From: Asaia lannensis NBRC 102526
Lineage (GTDB): Bacteria; Pseudomonadota; Alphaproteobacteria; Acetobacterales; Acetobacteraceae
Assembly (NCBI RefSeq): GCF_024054035.1
Contig: NZ_JAMXQU010000005.1
Span: 186,001 to 250,000, forward strand
DNA: 64,000 nucleotides
Reading direction: 5' to 3'
The first letter of the stretch is position 1; the number at the start of each line of letters is the position of its first letter. Made by a program: the position numbers and the translations under genes. The notes beneath the pieces are model-generated. The model saw only the letters and a program-made list of their open reading frames with translations, was not told where the DNA came from and did no database searches. Of this stretch, positions 44,485 through 55,096 are shown piece after piece.

Positions 44485-47100
44485 ATGCTGTCCCCTTCTC
44501 GAGCACCCATGCTGCGTGCCCGGTTTCTGACACTCGTCACCCTGCTGCCCTGCCTGCTCCTGATGGTTGGAGGGGCGCCTGCCGCCCGGGCGGATAATCC
44601 TCCTGCGGCTTCCGACGCGCCGCATATCACGGCAGATCAGGCGCGCCAGCTGGCGTCGGTTCTCAATAACGAAGCCAAGCGTCGTGAATTCCTCACCACG
44701 CTCCAGAACCTCACCCAGGCACAGCAGGCATCGGCACCGGCAGCATCGGCGGACAAGACGGGCCCGAAGCTCAAGCCTGACGGGCTGGGTGCCGAACTGC
44801 TCGGCAGCGCCTCGGACTGGGGGCATGCCGCAAGTGTGCAGGCCCATACGCTTTTGCGCACTGTGGTGGATGTCAGGGCGATCGGTCCCTGGTGGCGGCA
44901 TATGCGCAACGACCCTGCAGACCGGCAGGAATCGCTCAAGCTCCTGATCCGCGCCGTGATACTGGCCGGCGTGAGCAGCTGTCTCTTCTACGGTCTGCGT
45001 TTTCTTCTGCGTGGCGTTCGTGGGCGTATCGAAGCGCTGGCGCGCGTAAAGGGTCGTGCTGCGCTATCGCACGAGCTTGAAGACAGGGCGGCAGCACAGG
45101 ACGCTGCCGATCAGGATGTTGCTGACCGGCAGGCCGAGGACAAGGCACAGAAGCCTGCCACGGAAGAGTATGTCGCCGCTGCCGAGGCGCATGAAGAGAA
45201 AGAGAGCGACAAGGAAAAGCAGGATCGCGAACGGCTCGACCGGCTTCGGCATCAGGGGGCTCTTGCACGTCTGACCCTGGTTTTGCGGCGTCTGCCCTAC
45301 AGCTTCCTGTGTCTCGTGCTCGATTGTCTGCCCGTGCTGGTCGTGCCGTTTATCGCCCTGCTGATCGTGGTGCTCGATCCTGCGGCAGATGAATTCACGA
45401 CAGCCCTGCTGCGTGCCCTGAGTCTGACCGCCCTGATTGCGGGGGGACTGATCGTTGCGATCAGGACCATTCTCGCCCCTGGGCGGCCATGGCTTCGTCT
45501 GGCCCTCCTGTCGAATTCCGCATCCGAATTCCTTTTCGACTGGATGCGTCTGCTGATCGTGACCACGGGTATTTCGGCAGCAGCGCTCGAAACTCTCGAT
45601 GATTGCGGTCTGCCGGATCGGGTGATCGAGGCACTGCTGAAAATCCTGACGCTCGTGCTGCATCTGATGGTTGCCGTCATGATCCTGCGCAGCCGTCCAC
45701 GTGTCATGCGTCTGTGCGAGCGTCGCGACAGGCGCGGTTTCGGCGCGAACATGCTTCATCTTTTCGGGCGCACGTGGTGGATCGTTGCCCTGTTCTTCGA
45801 CATGGGGCTCTGGCTCGTATGGGCTGCGGAAATCCATCACGGCTATGCCGCGATCTGGAAGCTCTTCCTGCGCAGCGCCGTTGCGCTCGTCATCATGCGT
45901 TGTGTCAGCATCGTACTTTTCGGCCTGCTGGAGCGCGTCTTTCGTTCGGCACCCGGCTGGATCACGCTCAGCGAGGATGCCCAGACACGTTTCAGCCGCT
46001 ACTATGCGCCTGCACAGCGCGTCACCTCGATCATTGTGATCGCCCTGACGGTGCTGGCGCTGGCGAGTGCATGGGGCGCGCCCATCAAGGCCCTGTTCGG
46101 GGCAGGTGGGCTTGGCTACCGTCTCGTCTCATCCTCCATGACGGTCCTGATCGCCTGTCTGCTCGGCGTGGTCGTCTGGGAAGCGAGCAACATCATGCTT
46201 GAGCGTTATGCACGCAAGGTCGGGGGGCTGGATGACGGTGCAGCGCGCGTTGCTCGCGTAAGGACCCTCCAGCCCATGATCCGTATCGTGCTCATGGTCA
46301 TCCTTGTTGCGGTCATCGGCCTGACCGTGCTGAGTGAGATCGGCGTCAATGTGGCCCCGCTTCTGGCCGGGGCGTCCATTTTCGGCGTGGCTCTCGGCTT
46401 CGGTTCGCAAAAGCTCGTGCAGGACTTCATCAACGGTATTTTCCTGCTGATGGAAAATGCCCTGACGGTTGGCGATGCCGTGACGCTGAACGGAACATAT
46501 GGCGTGGTGGAGCATCTTTCGCTTCGTACGGTTCATGTTCGCGCCAATGACGGATCGATGAATATTTTCCCGTTCAGCTCGCTGGGCCAGATCATCAACT
46601 ACAACCGCGATTTCGCGAGAGCGATTATCGTGGCTGAGGTAGGATATGAGACGGATACGGACGAGGTCGTGGCCGTGATCAACGACATCACCGCCGAAAT
46701 GCGTGCCGATGAGAAGTTCAAGGCCCTGATCATCGACGATTTCCAGATGTGGGGTGTGGATGCCCTCAATCCGACCTCGGTCACGGTACGCGGTACGCTT
46801 CCCACAGTGACGTCAGGCCGCTGGCCGGTTCAGCGTGAGTTCTATCGCCGCCTGAAAATGGCTTTCCAGGCCCGTGGTATTCCTCTCCCGTTCCCGACCA
46901 ACGTCGTCGAACTGACAGGTATGGCCGGTTCCGGTATGACAGCGCCCGGCATGAAGAGCCCGGAAACGGGCAGCTCGGATCCCGAAGATAAGAGCGGCCC
47001 TGCGCATGACAGAGAGCAGAACAGAGAGAAGGGCAAGGCTCTTCCCCTGCAAAGCCGGGGTATGGAAGACAAACCCGCAGCGCAGGACGATCCGGGTTAA
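44485..47100 (+). CDS. Large MscS-family mechanosensitive channel protein
   Basis: About 871 residues. A signal-like N-terminus (FLTLVTLLPCLLLMVGG, cleavage near PAARA) is followed by a periplasmic segment, then a charged Lys/Glu/Asp-rich loop at about 200-255 and many membrane helices. The MscS core lies near residue 625-700 with GASIFGVALGFGSQKLVQDF, IFLLMENALTVGDAV and the beta domain NIFPFSSLGQIINYNRDF. The multi-helix N-terminal part resembles the larger KefA/YbdG-type members. It should open under membrane tension in osmotic down-shock. ATG 44485 sits nine bases after GCGAGG; 44476 and 44353 are in-frame alternatives. The C-terminal ~60 residues are low-complexity. Confidence 0.88.
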   Translation: MLSPSRAPMLRARFLTLVTLLPCLLLMVGGAPAARADNPPAASDAPHITADQARQLASVLNNEAKRREFLTTLQNLTQAQQASAPAASADKTGPKLKPDGLGAELLGSASDWGHAASVQAHTLLRTVVDVRAIGPWWRHMRNDPADRQESLKLLIRAVILAGVSSCLFYGLRFLLRGVRGRIEALARVKGRAALSHELEDRAAAQDAADQDVADRQAEDKAQKPATEEYVAAAEAHEEKESDKEKQDRERLDRLRHQGALARLTLVLRRLPYSFLCLVLDCLPVLVVPFIALLIVVLDPAADEFTTALLRALSLTALIAGGLIVAIRTILAPGRPWLRLALLSNSASEFLFDWMRLLIVTTGISAAALETLDDCGLPDRVIEALLKILTLVLHLMVAVMILRSRPRVMRLCERRDRRGFGANMLHLFGRTWWIVALFFDMGLWLVWAAEIHHGYAAIWKLFLRSAVALVIMRCVSIVLFGLLERVFRSAPGWITLSEDAQTRFSRYYAPAQRVTSIIVIALTVLALASAWGAPIKALFGAGGLGYRLVSSSMTVLIACLLGVVVWEASNIMLERYARKVGGLDDGAARVARVRTLQPMIRIVLMVILVAVIGLTVLSEIGVNVAPLLAGASIFGVALGFGSQKLVQDFINGIFLLMENALTVGDAVTLNGTYGVVEHLSLRTVHVRANDGSMNIFPFSSLGQIINYNRDFARAIIVAEVGYETDTDEVVAVINDITAEMRADEKFKALIIDDFQMWGVDALNPTSVTVRGTLPTVTSGRWPVQREFYRRLKMAFQARGIPLPFPTNVVELTGMAGSGMTAPGMKSPETGSSDPEDKSGPAHDREQNREKGKALPLQSRGMEDKPAAQDDPG

Positions 47101-47225
47101 CTCCCCGATCGGCGCGATCTGCTGAGAATTACAGGACGGTTGGTGTTGTTATCCTGCCAGAGCTCCAATGAAATGGAGCCCTGATCGTTTTTCGGGCCTG
47201 CGAAGAGCCCAAGACCCGGCCCTCT

Positions 47226-50200
47226 TCAGGCAGCACTCAACGTGCTTCTGAGCTTGTCGTCCAGCATGGCGGTCGTGAACGGTTTGGGCAGAATATGAAT
47301 TTTCTCGTCGCGTGTGCTGCGGTCGAAGAGAGCCTGTTCCGCATAGCCGGTGATGAAGAGCACGGGCAGGCCCGGACGCAGAACCTGTGCGGCATCGGCG
47401 AGCTGGCGGCCATTGAGACCGCCCGGTAGTCCGACATCCGTAATCAGTACATCGTAGAGCCGTTCGCGGTCGTTCAGCAGTGCAAGGGCCGACGTGCCAT
47501 CGCCAGCTTCCTGAACGATGGCCCCCCAATCCTCTAGCGTTTCACGCATGGTGAAACGCAGTGTTTCCTCATCGTCGACAAGCAGGACACGCAGGTTATG
47601 CAGCGGGTCGCCGCTGCGTGGCAGAACTGCACCGACTGGGGCCGTTGTCGCCGAGGCCGCATGACTCGGCAGCCAGATCTGGACGGCTGTTCCCTTGCCC
47701 GGCGTCGAGGCGATGCTTACCCGTCCTCCTGACTGACGGGCAAAGCCATAGATCATGCTCAGACCGAGTCCGGTCCCCTTGCCGAGTGGTTTGGTGGTAA
47801 AGAACGGGTCGAAAGCACGCGCCATGATTTCGGCATTCATGCCGACCCCGGTGTCGGAAACGGACAACACCTGATAGGCGCCGGGGCGGAGCCCCCATTC
47901 TTCAGCCTGCAACATGCCAAGCGTCTTGCGTGAGGTCGCAATCTGCAGATGGCCACCTTCGGGCATGGCATCGCGCGCATTGATCGAGAGGTTAAGCAGG
48001 GCATTCTCGAGCTGGTTCGTATCGACAAGGGCTGGACCGAGCGTTTCATCGAGGCAGAGTTCGAGCACGACACCCGGGCCGACCGTCCCGGCCAGCAGAT
48101 CTTCCATGCCGATGATCAGGGCATTGATATCGGCGGCCTGAGGGTCGAGCGTCTGGCGGCGGGAGAACGCCAGAAGCCTGTGGGTGAGGGCAGCCGCACG
48201 ATCCGTCGCGCCCTGGGCCGCTGTGATATAGCGCTCAAGCCCTTCTGTACGCCCCTGCTCGATACGGCGTGTCAGCAGCGAAAGGGCGCCCCCGATACCG
48301 GCCAGTATGTTGTTGAAATCATGGGCAAGACCGCCTGTCAGCTGCCCGACGGCTTCCATTTTCTGTGACTGCCTCAACTGGTCTTCGAGCGCGATGCGGT
48401 CCGTGACGTCACGACCGATCAGATAGATATCCTCGCCTTCGATGGAGCCCGACCAGTTGAAGGTGTGCCATTTGCCATCCTGATGCAGGAAGCGCAGATC
48501 CACGCCGTGATCGAGTTTCCCCTCTCTGAGCAGGGAAAGGGCCTCTGTGGCGCGTGCCATATCATCGGGATGAACGAGATGTTCGGCCTTGCTGCCGATC
48601 CAGTCACGTGCCTTGTCACCAAAGCAGTTCTGCCAGCTTGGGTTGAGATAACGCAGCCTGCCATCGCGATCGGTGAGAGCCAGAAGATCGGCGCTGATGG
48701 CCCAGAGCCTATCGCGCTCGCGCGTGCGACGCAGGACCTGCTCTTCCAGTGTTTCGTTCATGCGCCTCAGGGCTTCCTGCGCCCTGATCTGCCTGATGGC
48801 AGCCCAGCTTCTGTCCGCCACGGTGCGAACGAAGGAGAGCGTGATTTCATCCCAGCGATGAGGGTGGGAAAAATGAACGAGAACCAGCGCCTGAAGCACC
48901 CCGTTCTCCATGATGGGCACGTTGAGCAGGGCGCAGATATGGAGCGGTGCGAAATGCGCCGACTGATCGGCTGTCAGCAGGTCGATGCGCACGTCGTCTA
49001 TGGCGACGACCTCACCCCGGATCAGAAGGTCGATATAGGAACCGAAAGATCTGAAGGCATAAAGACCCGAGACATCGGGAACCTCAGGACCCCGTCTCCA
49101 GCTATCGGTCACCTGCGCCAGTTCGCGTTCATGATCGACATCGGCAAAGCCTGAGCGATCGGCCTCTATCGTCACGCCCAGCGTGCGCGCTGTCAGGGCC
49201 AGAATATCGGCCTCGTTATCGAGGGTTCTCAGCTCGTCACCGAACATGACCAGGGCATCGCGCTTGAGCGTCTGGCGCTTGGGCGCATCGATATCGAGCA
49301 GTATGCCGGGGAAGTGGCTGATATGACCGCTCTGGTCATAGGTGCATGAGCCGTTGGCCTCGATCCAGCGGCTGGATCGGGTGCCATCGTCCCTGAGACG
49401 AAACTCACACCGGAAGGGCTGTCTTTCCTCCAGTGCCTTGTCGAGCGCCGTCTGGACGACGGGGCGGTCTTCGGGTGTGATGCAGTCCAGTAGAGTCGTG
49501 AAGCTGACACCGTCAGCCAGAGCCGAAGGAGGCAGATGAAGTGTCTCTGCCATACGCAGATCGCCCGTGACGCGCTGGTTTCGCGCGTCCCACAACCACA
49601 TGCCGACGATCGTTCCTGCCGCCAGAGCCAGCTCAAGACGCTCATGTTCCTGATTGGCGACGGTCATGTCACGTGAAACGCCGAGTATGCGCTCGGGCTT
49701 GCCATCTGGCCCCAATATGGGGGTGACGACCACATCCCACAGGCGCTTTCGTCCGTCGGTCGTCTCGACATATTCCTGAAAATGGCTGGTCAGCCCGGCG
49801 GCTGCGGCCTCGATGGCGTCGAGCGCCAGTTTCCGCCCGCGCTCCTGCCAGACATCGGGCCAGTAAACGCCCAGCATATCGGCCGGAGAGCAAAGATCGA
49901 GTACCAGAACGGCACCGTGATTGACGAAGGTGATCGTACCATCAAGCGTCAGGATCTTGACGCAGTCATTGGCACTTACCAGCATGGAATTGACGAAAGC
50001 CTGGCTGGTTTTCAAAGCCAGATCGTTCTGCCCGTGATCGACCTCGATAACCGTGCCCGTGCATCCGTTGCGATGAGCCTGTGCACTGATCTGGACATGA
50101 CGCCGGCGATTATCGGCGTCATGGAACACGAGCGTATGTCCACGGGCTTCGATCAGCCAGCGTAGCGGATCGCCTGTCAGATCGTGCGGTCGGCCTTGGT

Positions 50201-50885
50201 TTGCGTCAGGGGCTGCGTCGTCATGCGGTCCGGCGCGGAAGGAGGTGTCGAGACGCTCCATAAAAACCGGCCATTCCACGCCATGTCTGAGCGTCTGGAC
50301 ACTCAGGCCGCATAGCGCAGCCAGACAGGGATCGCCCGTCAGACGTTGCGTCTGGTCGTTCCAGAGGAGAAAGCCGAGCTGTGCTGCGGGAGGCGTTGCG
50401 GCGGCATTGCGAGAGGGGCTGTTGCCGGCATCGGGCTGTTCGGGAGATGCGCTGTTACCCGATACTTTCTGTCTGGCGGCGAGGGTGCCCAGACACTCCG
50501 CCAGAAATTCTGCATGAGCGCGCGCGATGGCATGGTCCTGCGCGGTGAGGGCGCGCATACGCCCGTCTACCGCAATGACGCCGGACAGACCGTCATGTGA
50601 AGCCCCCTGCCCGGAGGCACCTGTTCCGAAGGGAAAGAAAAACCAGCCGTCGAAGCTTTTCCGGCCCTGTGCCGGCATACGGCACGTCCAGTCATGGTCG
50701 CGCCAGAACGAGAGGTCCGGAAGGCGGGGAAACGACGTCTGGGTATGGCGCGGCACGCCCTCATCCAGCAGAAGCAGGGAGACATGACGTGGAGACAGAC
50801 TGGCGCGCAGGGGATTTACGGCAGAAAGCAGCAGGCTGCTCTCGTCGGGCAGGGTCTTCTGCTCCTCGCGCTCCCATAACACCAT
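47226..50885 (-). CDS. Hybrid sensor histidine kinase/response regulator with PAS and GAF domains
   Basis: A 1,219-residue cytoplasmic sensor without clear membrane helices. In order: an unrecognised N-terminal input region (1-270), PAS-like domains at about 280-520, a GAF-like domain at about 540-700, a short coiled coil ([20 protein letters not shown]), a PAS domain with [17 protein letters not shown], and the kinase H-box [20 protein letters not shown]. The ATPase boxes follow ([35 protein letters not shown]). A C-terminal receiver has [15 protein letters not shown] and the phosphoacceptor Asp in [15 protein letters not shown]. Signal unknown; no separate regulator gene adjoins it. Confidence 0.9.
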   Translation of the reverse strand: MVLWEREEQKTLPDESSLLLSAVNPLRASLSPRHVSLLLLDEGVPRHTQTSFPRLPDLSFWRDHDWTCRMPAQGRKSFDGWFFFPFGTGASGQGASHDGLSGVIAVDGRMRALTAQDHAIARAHAEFLAECLGTLAARQKVSGNSASPEQPDAGNSPSRNAAATPPAAQLGFLLWNDQTQRLTGDPCLAALCGLSVQTLRHGVEWPVFMERLDTSFRAGPHDDAAPDANQGRPHDLTGDPLRWLIEARGHTLVFHDADNRRRHVQISAQAHRNGCTGTVIEVDHGQNDLALKTSQAFVNSMLVSANDCVKILTLDGTITFVNHGAVLVLDLCSPADMLGVYWPDVWQERGRKLALDAIEAAAAGLTSHFQEYVETTDGRKRLWDVVVTPILGPDGKPERILGVSRDMTVANQEHERLELALAAGTIVGMWLWDARNQRVTGDLRMAETLHLPPSALADGVSFTTLLDCITPEDRPVVQTALDKALEERQPFRCEFRLRDDGTRSSRWIEANGSCTYDQSGHISHFPGILLDIDAPKRQTLKRDALVMFGDELRTLDNEADILALTARTLGVTIEADRSGFADVDHERELAQVTDSWRRGPEVPDVSGLYAFRSFGSYIDLLIRGEVVAIDDVRIDLLTADQSAHFAPLHICALLNVPIMENGVLQALVLVHFSHPHRWDEITLSFVRTVADRSWAAIRQIRAQEALRRMNETLEEQVLRRTRERDRLWAISADLLALTDRDGRLRYLNPSWQNCFGDKARDWIGSKAEHLVHPDDMARATEALSLLREGKLDHGVDLRFLHQDGKWHTFNWSGSIEGEDIYLIGRDVTDRIALEDQLRQSQKMEAVGQLTGGLAHDFNNILAGIGGALSLLTRRIEQGRTEGLERYITAAQGATDRAAALTHRLLAFSRRQTLDPQAADINALIIGMEDLLAGTVGPGVVLELCLDETLGPALVDTNQLENALLNLSINARDAMPEGGHLQIATSRKTLGMLQAEEWGLRPGAYQVLSVSDTGVGMNAEIMARAFDPFFTTKPLGKGTGLGLSMIYGFARQSGGRVSIASTPGKGTAVQIWLPSHAASATTAPVGAVLPRSGDPLHNLRVLLVDDEETLRFTMRETLEDWGAIVQEAGDGTSALALLNDRERLYDVLITDVGLPGGLNGRQLADAAQVLRPGLPVLFITGYAEQALFDRSTRDEKIHILPKPFTTAMLDDKLRSTLSAA

Positions 50886-51027
50886 GTCTTACGCCCCCCG
50901 GCTGCTCAGGCTGCCCGGTTTTCGCGGGCAGGACGGGCGTCTCAGGCGTCACGAAAATGAGCCTGCGCGATCCGTCCGTTTCATAACGCCTGGAGCGTGA
51001 ATGCGTAAACAACCAATTAAGCGTGAC

Positions 51028-51795
51028 TCAGACCGAAGCCGTCAAACCACCGTCAACGGTCAGTATATGGCCATTCACGAAGCTCGAAGCCCCCGAGGCA
51101 AGGAATACGGCAGCCCCTATGAGTTCATCGCTTTTGCCCCAGCGCGCCGCAGGGGTGCGCTGGCATAGCCAGGATGAAAAAGCAGGATCGGCCACAAGAG
51201 CAGCGTTCATCTCCGTCTCGAAATAGCCGGGAGCCAGACCATTGATCTGCAGGCCATGCCTGGCCCAATCCGTGGCCATGCCTTTGGTCAGCATTTTCAC
51301 GGCGCCTTTCGTGGCAGTGTAAGGGGCGATGCCGGGGCGTGCCAGTTCGCTCTGGACCGAGCAGATGTTGATGATCTTGCCCTGTTTACGGGCAATCATT
51401 CCTTTAGAGACGGCCTGGGCGACGAAAAATACCGAGCTGAGATTGGTGGTGATCAGCCTGTCCCATTCAGCACGGGGAAACTGGTCGAGAGGCGAGCGGA
51501 ACTGGATGCCCGCATTGTTGATCAGAATATCGATGGGGCCTTCGGCCTCGATCGCCTCGACGCCGGCGATGACCTGATCCTGATTCGTGACATCGAACAC
51601 ACTGCCGCGTGTTGCGATGCCCTCCTGTTCCAGACGGGCGCGTGCGGAGTCGAGATGGGCAGGGTCGCGCCCATTGAGAACGATCTCGGCTCCGAAACGC
51701 CCAAGACCCTGTGCAAGCGTAAAACCAATGCCACGAGAGGCACCGGTAATCAGGGCTCTTTTGCCCTTGAGGGAAAACAGGGCGGGGTCGGACAT
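51028..51795 (-). CDS. gno: Gluconate 5-dehydrogenase (short-chain dehydrogenase)
   Basis: A 255-residue short-chain dehydrogenase. The cofactor loop is LITGASRGIGFTLAQGLGRF (NADP-type Arg after the Ser), NNAG is at about 92, and the catalytic residues are the Ser in ICSVQSELARPG with Tyr and Lys in PYTATKGAVKMLT. The whole chain closely resembles gluconate 5-dehydrogenase of Gluconobacter oxydans (same PGIAPYTATKGAVK and DWARHGLQINGLAPGYF blocks). It reversibly converts gluconate to 5-ketogluconate in the cytoplasm. It stands alone between the sensor kinase and cysG. Confidence 0.9.
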   Translation of the reverse strand: MSDPALFSLKGKRALITGASRGIGFTLAQGLGRFGAEIVLNGRDPAHLDSARARLEQEGIATRGSVFDVTNQDQVIAGVEAIEAEGPIDILINNAGIQFRSPLDQFPRAEWDRLITTNLSSVFFVAQAVSKGMIARKQGKIINICSVQSELARPGIAPYTATKGAVKMLTKGMATDWARHGLQINGLAPGYFETEMNAALVADPAFSSWLCQRTPAARWGKSDELIGAAVFLASGASSFVNGHILTVDGGLTASV

Positions 51796-52070
51796 CGGAG
51801 GATCCTTGTGCGGTGCCGCTTCTCGGGTGTTGCGTCGGTGTCCATACGCAGGAAGACACAGCGCAAACCTGTTGGAAGCTCATATGCTGGGCATCGTATC
51901 AGGGATGTCCTGACTGCCCAGCCGACATTTTCGTGTGGTTTCTTGCAGCGTCGGCGCGACTCTGTGGGGTAACGTTGTCAAATCCGTTCAGAGCCGGACG
52001 TTTCGACATGTCCGTTGTCCTGCCGCATCGTGATCTTGGCGAGAGGCATGGGGCACGCCATACAGGGAGC

Positions 52071-53471
52071 ATGACCAAGGAAGCGACCTATCTCCCCATA
52101 GCCCTGCGCCTCGACGATGGCCGTGCTCTTGTTATCGGGGGCGGGCAGGTTGCAGCCAACAAGCTTCGCCTGCTGCTCGAGCGCTGTCCCGATATCGTGC
52201 TTGTGGGGCCGATTGAGAATGTCGAGATTGCTCGCGCCGTCGAGACGGGTCGTGTCGCTCATCTTGGTGACAGGCTGGAGTTGAACCAGATCGGATCGAT
52301 GCTTGAGCAGATGCGCATTGTGTTTGCCGCGACCGAGGATGCCGGTTTCAATCGAGCCGTTGCAGCGACGGCGCGTGAGAAGGGGGTCAATATCTGCGTC
52401 GTCGACGACCCGGAACCGTCCACGTTTATCACTCCGGCCATTATCGACCGCACACCGGTGCAGATTGCCATTTCGACCAATGGTGCGGCCCCCGTATTGG
52501 CACGCCGTCTGCGCACGCAGATCGAGGCCTTGTTGCCGGATGGCCTCTCCCGTCTGGCGCGTTTCATGCAGGCACAGCGCGACTGGATACGCAGGAAGCA
52601 GCCCGACACGATGATTCGTCGCCGCGCCTGGGAGGATTTCGTTGACGGAGCAGGAGCCGAACAGGCCTTGCGCGGCGACGATGTGGCAGCGCGTGCCAGC
52701 CTTGAAGCCAGTCTGGAGGGTGTCCCGCGTGAGGGGGAGGTCTGGCTCGTCGGTGCCGGGCCGGGCGATCCGGATCTGCTGACCCTTGCGGCACTCCGGC
52801 TCATGCAGAATGCCGATACCGTGCTGTATGACCAGCTGATTCCCCCGGCGATCATGGATCGTGTCAGACGCGATGCCGAACGTGTCTTCGTCGGCAAGAA
52901 GCGCAGCCATCACACCCTGCCCCAGGAGGGAATCAACGATGAGCTGATACGCCGTGCCCGGGCGGGTGAGCGTGTTCTGCGCCTGAAAGGGGGCGATCCG
53001 TTTATTTTCGGGCGCGGTGGCGAGGAAATGGAGGCTCTGGTCGATGCCGGGGTGACCGTTCGTGTCATTCCGGGCGTGACGGCGGCAAGCGGTTGCGGGG
53101 CTGCTGCCGGTATTCCCCTGACCCATCGCGATTGTGCGCAAAGCTGCGTGTTCGTGACCGGCCATGCGCGTGCAGATGGAACGCTCAATCTCGATTGGGA
53201 CAGCCTGGCCAAGAAAGGCCAGACGCTCGCAATTTATATGGGACTCGCCCCGATGGCGGATCTCTGTGCTCAGCTTCAGGCGCACGGTCTGCCGCCTGAC
53301 TGGCCTGCTGCCGTGATCGAGCATGGGACGCGACACGATCAGCGCGTGCATGTCGCAACGCTTGCGACACTACCAGCGTTGGTGATCGAAAGAGGTGTCG
53401 CGAGCCCGGCGCTGACACTGGTTGGCGAAGTGGTCAATCACCGCCGTTCAATTCACCATAAACAAGCGTGA
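52071..53471 (+). CDS. cysG: Siroheme synthase (precorrin-2 dehydrogenase/ferrochelatase plus uroporphyrinogen-III methyltransferase)
   Basis: About 466 residues with both CysG halves. The N-terminal dehydrogenase/ferrochelatase part starts YLPIALRLDDGRALVIGGGQ and carries NAAT-type ISTNGAAPVLARRLR. The C-terminal methyltransferase starts VWLVGAGPGDPDLLTLAALR and has LRLKGGDPFIFGRGGEE and GVTAASGCGAAAGIPLTHRD. It makes siroheme for sulfite reductase. It opens the cys operon, 93 bases before cysH. ATG 52071 matches the usual start of the domain; ATG 52008 and an earlier in-frame codon at 51813 are possible but less likely. Confidence 0.92.
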   Translation: MTKEATYLPIALRLDDGRALVIGGGQVAANKLRLLLERCPDIVLVGPIENVEIARAVETGRVAHLGDRLELNQIGSMLEQMRIVFAATEDAGFNRAVAATAREKGVNICVVDDPEPSTFITPAIIDRTPVQIAISTNGAAPVLARRLRTQIEALLPDGLSRLARFMQAQRDWIRRKQPDTMIRRRAWEDFVDGAGAEQALRGDDVAARASLEASLEGVPREGEVWLVGAGPGDPDLLTLAALRLMQNADTVLYDQLIPPAIMDRVRRDAERVFVGKKRSHHTLPQEGINDELIRRARAGERVLRLKGGDPFIFGRGGEEMEALVDAGVTVRVIPGVTAASGCGAAAGIPLTHRDCAQSCVFVTGHARADGTLNLDWDSLAKKGQTLAIYMGLAPMADLCAQLQAHGLPPDWPAAVIEHGTRHDQRVHVATLATLPALVIERGVASPALTLVGEVVNHRRSIHHKQA

Positions 53472-53564
53472 GTTCGTAGATTAGCCATTGCACGTCGATG
53501 TTTGAGGTATTATGTCGGAGACACAGACGCAATAAGCGATTTTCCAGCGTGGATTTATTCAGTC

Positions 53565-54248
53565 ATGGCCCTTACCCAGACAGAACGGCGGGTTCTCGAA
53601 GCGACACCTGAAGAATGTATCCTGGAGCGTGCCATGGATCTTCTGTCGGGACGCATGGCTCTCGTGTCGTCTTTCGGTGCTGAATCGGCGCTGCTTCTAT
53701 CCATGATCGCCGGGATAGATCGCGATTTTCCCGTATTCTTTCTCGATACCAGGCGCCATTTTCCGGAAACGCTGGCTTACCGCGATACCCTGATCGACCA
53801 TCTCGGTCTGACGGGTGTGGTCAATATTGCACCCTCGGCCAAGGCATTGCACGACCGTGACCCTCAGGACATGCTGGCCGATTTCGATCCCGATGCATGC
53901 TGTGCCCTGCGCAAGGTCGAACCCATGGATCATGCATTGCACGATCTCGATGCGTGGATAACGGGGCGCAAGCGCGGCCAGGCGGCCACACGCTCTGCCA
54001 TGCCGGTATTCGAACCGCTCGATGACGGGCGCGCCAAGATCAACCCGCTGGCATCGTGGACGCGTGAGCGCATCGAAAACGAGATGGCGCAGCGCGCCCT
54101 GCCACGTCACCCCCTGACAGCCCTCGGCTTCAAATCCATCGGCTGTGCGCCCTGCACACGAGCTGTGGCCGAAGGTGAGGACCCCAGAGCCGGACGCTGG
54201 GCCGGACAGACCAAAACCGAATGCGGCATTCACCTGCCTGCGCGATAA
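53565..54248 (+). CDS. cysH: Phosphoadenylyl/adenylyl-sulfate reductase with iron-sulfur Cys motifs
   Basis: About 227 residues. The PP-loop-type SSFGAESALLLSMIAG, the DTRRHFPETLAYRD segment and the catalytic Cys in TECGIHL near the C-terminus are present. Two Cys pairs, CC in DACCALRKVEP and CxxC in GCAPCTRAV, mark the [4Fe-4S] class, which in known members prefers APS over PAPS. It reduces activated sulfate to sulfite. The ATG at 53565 lacks a strong ribosome site; a TTG at 53502 is the other in-frame option. The gene overlaps nothing and is followed by cysD after 11 bases. Confidence 0.9.
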   Translation: MALTQTERRVLEATPEECILERAMDLLSGRMALVSSFGAESALLLSMIAGIDRDFPVFFLDTRRHFPETLAYRDTLIDHLGLTGVVNIAPSAKALHDRDPQDMLADFDPDACCALRKVEPMDHALHDLDAWITGRKRGQAATRSAMPVFEPLDDGRAKINPLASWTRERIENEMAQRALPRHPLTALGFKSIGCAPCTRAVAEGEDPRAGRWAGQTKTECGIHLPAR

Positions 54249-54259
54249 CGGAGCATATT

Positions 54260-55093
54260 ATGAGTTTGGCGTCCCCAACCCTCGCCACGCCGCGTGCCAT
54301 GGACGATCTCGACCAGCTCGAGGCGCAGAGCATATTCATTCTGCGTGAGGCCTATCGCAAGCTGCGCCCGCTTTCACTGCTCTGGTCGCTCGGCAAGGAC
54401 AGCAATGTCATGGTCTGGCTGGCACGCAAGGCCTTTATGGGGCGTGTGCCCTTTCCGGTCATGCATGTCGATACCGGCAAGAAATTCCCTGAAATGTATG
54501 CCTTTCGTGAGGAATACACCAAGAAGTGGAATCTCGACCTGATGCTGGGCGATTGTCCGCCGGTTGAGGAAATCGATCCGTCGCTCCCGCCCGCAGCCCG
54601 TTCGGCAGCGCGCAAGACGGCAGGGCTTGCCAGCCTGATCGAAAAGCACAAGTTGCGTGGCGTGATTGCCGGCATCCGCCGAGATGAACAGGCGACCCGC
54701 GCAAAGGAGCGTGTGTTCAGCCCGCGCGGTGCCGGACATCGCTGGGATGTGCGCAACCAGCCGCCAGAATTCTGGGACCAGTACGCCACACCTTATGAGG
54801 ACGGTATGCATATTCGTGTGCATCCGCTGCTCTCATGGCGCGAAATCGACATCTGGCGCTATATCGAGCGCGAGAACATTCCGCTGGTCGATCTGTATTT
54901 CGCCAAGAACGGCAAGCGTTATCGCTCGCTGGGCGATCAGGACATTACCAGCCCGATCGACAGCAATGCCTCGACCCTGGCCGAGGTGATTGCCGAGCTT
55001 GAAAACAGCAAGACCTCCGAGCGCGCAGGCCGTGCCATGGACCATGAATCCGAAGACGCCTTCGAGCGTCTGCGCGTTGCAGGCTATCTCTGA
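54260..55093 (+). CDS. cysD: Sulfate adenylyltransferase subunit 2
   Basis: A 277-residue ATP sulfurylase small subunit. Clear motifs are SLGKDSNVMVWLARKAFMG (PP-loop), MHVDTGKKFPEMYAFREEY, AGIRRDEQATRAKERVFSPR and the C-terminal SPIDSNASTLAEVIAELENS. It forms APS from sulfate and ATP together with the GTPase CysN. ATG 54260, six bases after CGGAGC, is preferred over 54221, which overlaps cysH. Confidence 0.94.
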   Translation: MSLASPTLATPRAMDDLDQLEAQSIFILREAYRKLRPLSLLWSLGKDSNVMVWLARKAFMGRVPFPVMHVDTGKKFPEMYAFREEYTKKWNLDLMLGDCPPVEEIDPSLPPAARSAARKTAGLASLIEKHKLRGVIAGIRRDEQATRAKERVFSPRGAGHRWDVRNQPPEFWDQYATPYEDGMHIRVHPLLSWREIDIWRYIERENIPLVDLYFAKNGKRYRSLGDQDITSPIDSNASTLAEVIAELENSKTSERAGRAMDHESEDAFERLRVAGYL

Positions 55094-55096
55094 GTT

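Noticed and set aside
50911-50931. CTGCCCG / CGGGCAG hairpin between the sensor kinase and gluconate dehydrogenase genes
   Set aside because: Both genes run on the reverse strand, and the hairpin has no T tract in the direction needed to end the upstream gene.
51978-53351. A 457-codon reverse-strand frame opposite cysG
   Set aside because: The forward frame is an unmistakable siroheme synthase; the reverse peptide has no recognisable domain.
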